Positions 8,886-12,811 of a stretch of DNA of 12,811 nt are shown here, piece after piece (position 1 is the stretch's first letter; each line of letters opens with the position of its first letter). This stretch comes from Candidatus Omnitrophota bacterium (GTDB lineage: Bacteria > Omnitrophota > Koll11 > Zapsychrales > Fredricksoniimonadaceae), in NCBI GenBank assembly GCA_015233705.1, contig JADFXE010000010.1:2644-15454 (forward strand). The letters are read 5' to 3'. A program made the translations under genes and the position numbers. The notes under the pieces are model-generated. The model saw nothing but the letters and a program-made list of their open reading frames with translations, ran no database searches and was not told where the DNA came from.

Positions 8886-8960
8886 TTGTCACAACCTCCA
8901 TAATTTCAATATGTTATATGTTAAATGAAACTTTTTAGATGATCTTGTGGGTATTAGTGT

Positions 8961-8991
8961 TATATAGTATTTGTTATGCAGGAATTGTCAA
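8961..8991 (-). promoter_or_regulatory. Candidate sigma-70 promoter of guaB3
   Basis: A perfect TTGACA (-35) lies at 8986-8991 on the minus strand. A 16-base spacer leads to TACTAT (8964-8969), and an overlapping TATATA (8961-8966) is an alternative -10 with a 19-base spacer. The predicted start leaves an AT-rich leader of about 70 bases before the guaB3 ATG. The leader contains a tandem 7-base repeat (ATATGTT twice on the plus strand, 8909-8922). No riboswitch-like structure is evident. Confidence 0.5.
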
Positions 8992-9092
8992 CAGGAAATC
9001 GACGACGGGAAGGATTATCTTCCTAGACGTAAGTCGTTTGGTGGCTTAAGGAAGGAAAATAGGTGGTTTCTCGATTATTGTGCCGTGAGCGA

Positions 9093-9356
9093 TTAGCGAT
9101 AGGCATCCTTGCGATGACCGATATGGATAATCTGGACCATCACTCTGCCTTTATCAATTGAATAAACCACACGATATACTCCGACCCGTAAAGAATAAAA
9201 ACCATAAAGATCGCCAACAAGCGGTTTGCCCCGATACGGATCATAGGCCAAATCATTAATAGCGCTAGCCACATGTCCCGCCATCGAAGGCTGGGCCTTT
9301 TGGAGACGGGCCAAGGCCTTAAGCGCAATCGGCTCAATCTCAATCCTATATGTCAT
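9093..9356 (-). CDS. RelE/ParE-family toxin
   Basis: An 87-residue protein with the RelE fold pattern: N-terminal strand (YRIEIEP), two helices, then strands carrying the basic active-site residues. Visible landmarks are LVGDLYGFYSLRVGVYRVVY (residues 46-65), with R57 and R62, and the ending IIHIGHRKDAYR with R82 and Y86. These sit where RelE has its mRNA-cleaving Arg and Tyr residues. RelE toxins cleave mRNA in the ribosomal A site; some ParE-like relatives inhibit gyrase instead, so the exact target is inferred. The frame is open upstream to 9491, but the ATG at 9356 starts the conserved domain, gives a normal length and overlaps the antitoxin gene end by 11 bases, a typical translationally coupled pair. 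Confidence 0.92.
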   Translation of the reverse strand: MTYRIEIEPIALKALARLQKAQPSMAGHVASAINDLAYDPYRGKPLVGDLYGFYSLRVGVYRVVYSIDKGRVMVQIIHIGHRKDAYR

Positions 9357-9621
9357 ACCCCAAGTCTTTCTTTGCCTTCTCCCAGGGAATACCCTTACCA
9401 GCCTTGGCCTCCTTGATGCCCTCCCGAATCTCACGGACGATACCGGGGTTGGACAGGATCTCAATCGTCTCCATAATGCTTTCATAATCATCCTGAGACA
9501 TCAGGACCGCCTCCGGCCGGCCATGACGGGTGATCACAAACCGGTCCATATACTTGGACACCCTGTCCATGACATCCGGAAGCCTGGGACGCAATTCTGT
9601 CAACGGGATCATATTAACCAT
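9346..9621 (-). CDS. Phd/YefM-family antitoxin
   Basis: A 91-residue antitoxin that should bind and neutralise the RelE-like toxin encoded just downstream and repress its own promoter. The N-terminal DNA-binding Phd fold reads IPLTELRPRLPDVMDRV, then VITRHGRPEAVLMSQDDYES (residues 29-48), the standard family signature. The C-terminal third (about 60-91) is charged and probably folds on the toxin. The ATG at 9621 is supported by a full AGGAGG 7 bases upstream (9629-9634). Its own promoter lies directly upstream. The gene ends in TAG inside the toxin start region. Confidence 0.93.
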   Translation of the reverse strand: MVNMIPLTELRPRLPDVMDRVSKYMDRFVITRHGRPEAVLMSQDDYESIMETIEILSNPGIVREIREGIKEAKAGKGIPWEKAKKDLGYDI

Positions 9622-9640
9622 AAGATATCCTCCTGAACAA

Positions 9641-9669
9641 AATATACATTATCATGTACATATTGTCAA
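9641..9669 (-). promoter_or_regulatory. Promoter and candidate operator of the toxin-antitoxin pair
   Basis: TTGACA (9664-9669) is followed by a 17-base spacer and TATATT (9641-9646) on the minus strand, a near-consensus sigma-70 promoter. An inverted repeat with 8-base arms matching at 7 positions (9642-9649 and 9654-9661) covers the spacer and -10. This is a good place for Phd-type autorepression. The leader is very short, with the AGGAGG starting close to the predicted transcript start. Confidence 0.65.
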
Positions 9670-9676
9670 TGGCAGC

Positions 9677-9703
9677 GATTCTGTCGACAATGTCGGCAGA
9701 ATC
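9677..9703. repeat. Near-perfect 27-bp palindrome upstream of the toxin-antitoxin promoter
   Basis: GATTCTG (9677-9683) and CAGAATC (9697-9703) are exact inverted arms, and CGACA (9685-9689) and TGTCG (9691-9695) are exact inner arms around the single base at 9690. Only the T/G pair at 9684 and 9696 breaks the symmetry. It lies 7 bases upstream of the -35 and 34 bases after the stop of the long gene. No T run follows it on the minus strand, so a protein-binding site is as likely as a terminator. Confidence 0.6.
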
Positions 9704-9737
9704 TCATCGAAGAACGGATTTAACCCGGATGTTGGGT

Positions 9738-12290
9738 TTACCCGGCTGAAGCGGCGGCGGATTCCTGGCGCAGGCCGAGGAACAGGCGAAAATCCTTCAG
9801 CGGCTGGATGGTCATGCTGACCGGTACGAGGCCGGGAGCGCGCTCTAATCTCTGCAATTCAGCGGGATCAATGTTAAAGGACATCTGCGCGCTGTCGCCG
9901 CGGGTCTCAAGCACGCCGTCTGTCCGCTTGGCGGTCAGGTCAATACCACCCGGAGCTTCGGTCGGCGCGGCTGCGGCATCGGACGGACCATTGACCACCG
10001 TCTCCTGGACATTTTCGACCGGCGCGGCCTCAGCTCCCGATTCGGCCGGAGCCACAAACTCTGGCGCGGGCTCGACATTGCTGAGCGCATCCCTGATCAG
10101 GGCCTCAAACCCTGGCTGGTCGAGCTTGCGGCTCTCCACGCCATTGGCATCCACAGACACCAGGTCCGCGAAATAGTCGGCCAGCGGCTTCTTCGCCCGG
10201 CCCAGGCGATCCAAAAGGACCAGCGCAGCCTTGCGGTAAGTCAGGTTAAAAATCCCGCCCTCGGAGGTGTGCGAATAATACAGTCCCGGTGATAAAGACG
10301 CCGCACTGATAATGCCGCCCTTGACCATGAATTCGATCAGATGCGCCAACTCGTGGATCGTGACCTCGGTGGCCTCGTGAATATCAGTCCCGCTCGCGGC
10401 AAAGGCCGACATATTAGCCGACAAACGCTGCTTCAGATAGATCCTCCCGCCATCGACGAAGAAATTGCCCACAGCCTCACCCCGGGCCGTATCCATACTC
10501 GCGAGTATAACGTCATTAAACCCGAAAACCCCGGTAATGAATCGGGCCAGGAACATGAACTTGAGATCATCCGCGTTCCAATCTTTCCAGGGGATGACCT
10601 CTATCTTAGGCTCCTGGATAGGCGCCAGATCCTGATAAAGATCCGCGGCACTGGACCGGCCAAAAGATTCCACCTGCTCCCGGCTGACGCCCATCCGGCC
10701 CAAAAGATCATCAGAAAGTTCCTTCCGATAAACATAAAGCCGGGCGGCCAGAAGAGAAGTCCGCGTCTGCGGATTTTCAAAACTGTCCCAGACTTCAAGA
10801 TGCGCCAGGAATGACACGAATTTCGTCTTATCAAGAGCGCCCTGCGCGCCGCCAGCCTTGCCCGCGAACCAGTCGCGCAGCTGCTCCAGGTCTTTGACTG
10901 AAACCTTATCCAGATCATCGCTGTTGATCGTATTGGCCACGCGCACCAGCTCAGGTTCGGCATCGGCGGCCAAAGCTTTCCAATAACGCTCGCCGCCTCC
11001 CTCAAAATCCGTTGGCATGCCGCTGATCCTGAATCCGGGATCCTGGATCGACTTGAACGCCAGCGCCCGGTAAAAAAGCGTGGCCACCCGGACCTGATTG
11101 GCAGCCTCATTCTCCAGGCCGCCCTGGATCCGGTCGCGATTAATGGTCAACAGCACCGGCAGCTGAATAATCATCCCAAGATTCGAGATCTGCTCCTGTA
11201 GCGGCGCAGGGATCAAGGCCAGAAGGCTTTCCAGCCCGTCGACATCCGTGATGCGCAGCCCGTTGGCGTCGATGAATTGCGTGGGCATGTTCTTGTCCTT
11301 CACGCTCCAGATGCGGCCGGTCCGCTCCCTCATTCTTTTTACCATTTTCCCATCGACCTCTTCCCTGACCTCCTCCTTAAATTTAAGCTCAGACAAAAGT
11401 CTCACGCCCTTGACCTCCAGCGGCCTGGGATTGCCGTCCAGATCCTCGACCATGATCTGAAACTCCCGGCCTTCGCGTTTCTGCACGATCGGCACCATGC
11501 CGGCCATGACCTTAAGATGCCGTTCGTTCTGAAATTTCTCCAGCTCCGGGATAACATTCGCCAGCGCACTGATCATCCTGACCTTGACGCCGTGCGGCTG
11601 TTTCTGTGGATCGCCGGCCTCGGCCTTGAGAAGCCGGTAAGCGCCGGTATCGCGGTTGACCAAAACCGTAAGCTTGTAGGCCTGCTTACCGTTATTCATC
11701 TCGATCTCGACCACATCCTCGCGGCTGAAAACAGTCTTGGCGCCGCTGCCAAAGCGTCCGCTCTCCCCATCCCTCGGTTTGGTCGACCACTCCACCAAAA
11801 ACGCCAACACCGCGGCCTCGGTCTGCCCGCGGCCGTTATCGCTGACCTCACTGACACTGGCGCCTTTGGTGCCTGTGGGCAGATCAGCCTCGTCAGGAAA
11901 AATGTACCCCTCATTGCGGAAATGCCGGACCAGGACCTCGGTGGCACCCGCGCCGATCGCGTTCTGCAGCATCTCCCGCCACTTGACTCCAGGCTCGCCC
12001 TGATCGTTCACCATCTTCTCGTAGGCGCCGCGCCGGGCAGCAAAGGCCTTGCGGGCCGCTTCGCTCGACTCGCCTTCCTGCATCACGGTCACGACCCCGG
12101 CCAGCAGGTCTTCCAAAGACGGCAAACGCGGCTTGCCGTCCGGACCAGTCTTGAGATTGTCTTTGGCAAAAGTGTCGATAAACTCGATCCCCGCGCCGCC
12201 TTGCGGCAGACCGGGCATGATCTGGCCATCATACACCGGAACCGTGCCCTGGCGCATCATGGACAGACGGGTGGTCAGAAAGACGATCAT
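9738..12290 (-). CDS. GHKL-type ATPase with C-terminal HExxH metallopeptidase-like region
   Basis: An 850-residue frame of unusual architecture. Residues about 90-250 form a GHKL ATPase domain: N box WREMLQNAIGAGATEV (104-119, with E106 and N110), G1 box SDNGRGQ (150-156) and G2 box GRFGSGAKTVFS (178-189). The Asp often found three residues after the N-box Asn is Gly here (G113). TINRDRIQ (382-389) resembles the segment after the ATPase core in Hsp90/MutL/sacsin-like proteins. Residues 641-655 contain TEVTIHELAHLIEF, a zincin motif with H646, E647 and H650; E677 in HTSEGG is a possible third ligand. A Pro/Ala-rich linker (about 741-782) precedes a small C-terminal segment of about 68 residues. 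Only weak ribosome-binding sequence precedes the ATG at 12290. The same frame stays open upstream apart from one TAG, so this may be the 3' part of a much larger gene. The cellular role is unknown. Confidence 0.8.
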   Translation of the reverse strand: MIVFLTTRLSMMRQGTVPVYDGQIMPGLPQGGAGIEFIDTFAKDNLKTGPDGKPRLPSLEDLLAGVVTVMQEGESSEAARKAFAARRGAYEKMVNDQGEPGVKWREMLQNAIGAGATEVLVRHFRNEGYIFPDEADLPTGTKGASVSEVSDNGRGQTEAAVLAFLVEWSTKPRDGESGRFGSGAKTVFSREDVVEIEMNNGKQAYKLTVLVNRDTGAYRLLKAEAGDPQKQPHGVKVRMISALANVIPELEKFQNERHLKVMAGMVPIVQKREGREFQIMVEDLDGNPRPLEVKGVRLLSELKFKEEVREEVDGKMVKRMRERTGRIWSVKDKNMPTQFIDANGLRITDVDGLESLLALIPAPLQEQISNLGMIIQLPVLLTINRDRIQGGLENEAANQVRVATLFYRALAFKSIQDPGFRISGMPTDFEGGGERYWKALAADAEPELVRVANTINSDDLDKVSVKDLEQLRDWFAGKAGGAQGALDKTKFVSFLAHLEVWDSFENPQTRTSLLAARLYVYRKELSDDLLGRMGVSREQVESFGRSSAADLYQDLAPIQEPKIEVIPWKDWNADDLKFMFLARFITGVFGFNDVILASMDTARGEAVGNFFVDGGRIYLKQRLSANMSAFAASGTDIHEATEVTIHELAHLIEFMVKGGIISAASLSPGLYYSHTSEGGIFNLTYRKAALVLLDRLGRAKKPLADYFADLVSVDANGVESRKLDQPGFEALIRDALSNVEPAPEFVAPAESGAEAAPVENVQETVVNGPSDAAAAPTEAPGGIDLTAKRTDGVLETRGDSAQMSFNIDPAELQRLERAPGLVPVSMTIQPLKDFRLFLGLRQESAAASAG

Positions 12291-12311
12291 GTCCCGCGTA
12301 TCGTCGGGAAT

Positions 12312-12811
12312 CTACTGCAAACCCGGAGCATTGCTCGCGTGAACCAGGTCCTCCAACTCCACCTTCCGTTCGTCAAATGCCCGGCACCACTGAGACAGGT
12401 AAAGAAGGGCCGCTCCCTTGAGCATTCCGTTGGCATGCCGCAGAGACAACAGTTGCCTGACCTGACGGTCGATGATCTCAAGCCCGCCGGGCTTTTGGGC
12501 CGCAGCGCTCAAAAACCGGATCATGTTAAGGCGCGTCTCCCGATTGGCCGGCGCGTCGATCTCGCTTAAAGTTTGCAAAAGATCCATGACTGTCTCGGTC
12601 TTTTTCAGCGATTCCTCGTCATGAATTTCCCACCCGAAACCAATCGCCTTCATAAAACGCTTGTCAGCCAGAAGATCATCCAGCGAGCCGTTAAGGTCCG
12701 GCACCGCGGCCAAGCCCATCAGGCCTCTGGCCAGACACCTGACAAACGGCCGCCTCGCCGTGGGATCAGAATAAAGGGTGCCGATGAACCGCTCGATCTC
12801 AGGCTTGTGCG
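12312..12811 (-). CDS. Upstream part of the long frame, ended by in-frame TAG (5' end beyond window)
   Basis: 165 codons are visible, open to the right window edge and ended by TAG at 12312-12314. The sequence is helical, with Leu-rich stretches such as ETVMDLLQTLSEI and RQVRQLLSLRHANGM. It has no motif I recognise; a HEAT- or ARM-like helical solenoid is conceivable but not shown. The frame is exactly that of the 850-codon gene that follows, and only seven sense codons separate the TAG from that gene's first ATG. Either this is the end of a separate gene whose neighbour happens to share its frame, or both are halves of one gene split by a nonsense change. An ATG at 12719 exists, but the frame continues beyond it without a stop, so that ATG is probably internal. 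Confidence 0.6.
   Translation of the reverse strand, partial: HKPEIERFIGTLYSDPTARRPFVRCLARGLMGLAAVPDLNGSLDDLLADKRFMKAIGFGWEIHDEESLKKTETVMDLLQTLSEIDAPANRETRLNMIRFLSAAAQKPGGLEIIDRQVRQLLSLRHANGMLKGAALLYLSQWCRAFDERKVELEDLVHASNAPGLQ

Noticed and set aside
7785..8903. 372-codon open frame on the plus strand
   Set aside because: It is antisense to guaB3, whose conserved motifs and ribosome binding site are clear.
9002..9037. Inverted repeats after the toxin gene (ACGAC/GTCGT and GGAAG/CTTCC)
   Set aside because: The stems are only 5 bp, are widely spaced, and have no T run on the minus strand, so I do not call a terminator.
12312..12314. TAG read as a sense codon genome-wide
   Set aside because: guaB3 and the Phd antitoxin end in TAG at the expected protein ends, so TAG is used as a normal stop here.
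11277..12569. 430-codon open frame on the plus strand
   Set aside because: It is antisense to the ATPase-metallopeptidase gene and crosses its TAG site; its composition (His, Arg, Gln-rich) is that of a GC-rich shadow.

Overview
The window is a bacterial chromosomal segment of about 12.8 kb in which every supported gene lies on the minus strand. Reading order in the direction of transcription therefore runs from the right edge to the left. GC-rich coding DNA, a GuaB3-type IMP dehydrogenase, a YfhO-type membrane protein and a very long open frame of unusual architecture suggest an uncultured lineage such as Candidatus Omnitrophota or another PVC-like group. That placement is an inference from gene content and protein flavour only.

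Right part (9738-12811): a long open frame enters from beyond the window edge. It is interrupted by one in-frame TAG at 12312-12314 and then continues for 850 codons. The 850-codon part carries an N-terminal GHKL (Hsp90/MutL/histidine-kinase-like) ATPase fold with N, G1 and G2 boxes. Its C-terminal part has a zinc-metallopeptidase-type HELAH motif. This is the most unusual protein in the window.

Middle part (7725-9703): a Phd/YefM antitoxin and RelE/ParE toxin pair, overlapping by 11 bases, follows, with its own strong promoter, a candidate operator and a near-perfect 27-bp palindrome upstream. Next comes guaB3, a CBS-less IMP dehydrogenase, with its own promoter-like sequence.

Purine pair (5791-8885): guaB3 and guaA (GMP synthase) together convert IMP to XMP to GMP. 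Each gene is followed within 1 to 16 bases of its stop by a large palindrome built from four inverted plus four direct copies of a GCTGACN heptamer. The one after guaA ends in a T5 run and looks like an intrinsic terminator; the one after guaB3 looks leakier. GuaA carries an unusual basic N-terminal extension of about 74 residues.

Left part (1-5692): a YfhO-family polytopic membrane protein, a membrane-anchored TPR-like protein and the DNA polymerase III alpha subunit (dnaE) are tightly spaced, with gaps of 4 and 28 bases, and probably form one transcript. dnaE runs off the left edge, so its C-terminal region is not seen. No tRNA, rRNA, CRISPR array or intact insertion sequence is visible. 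No stretch longer than about 210 bases lacks a gene.
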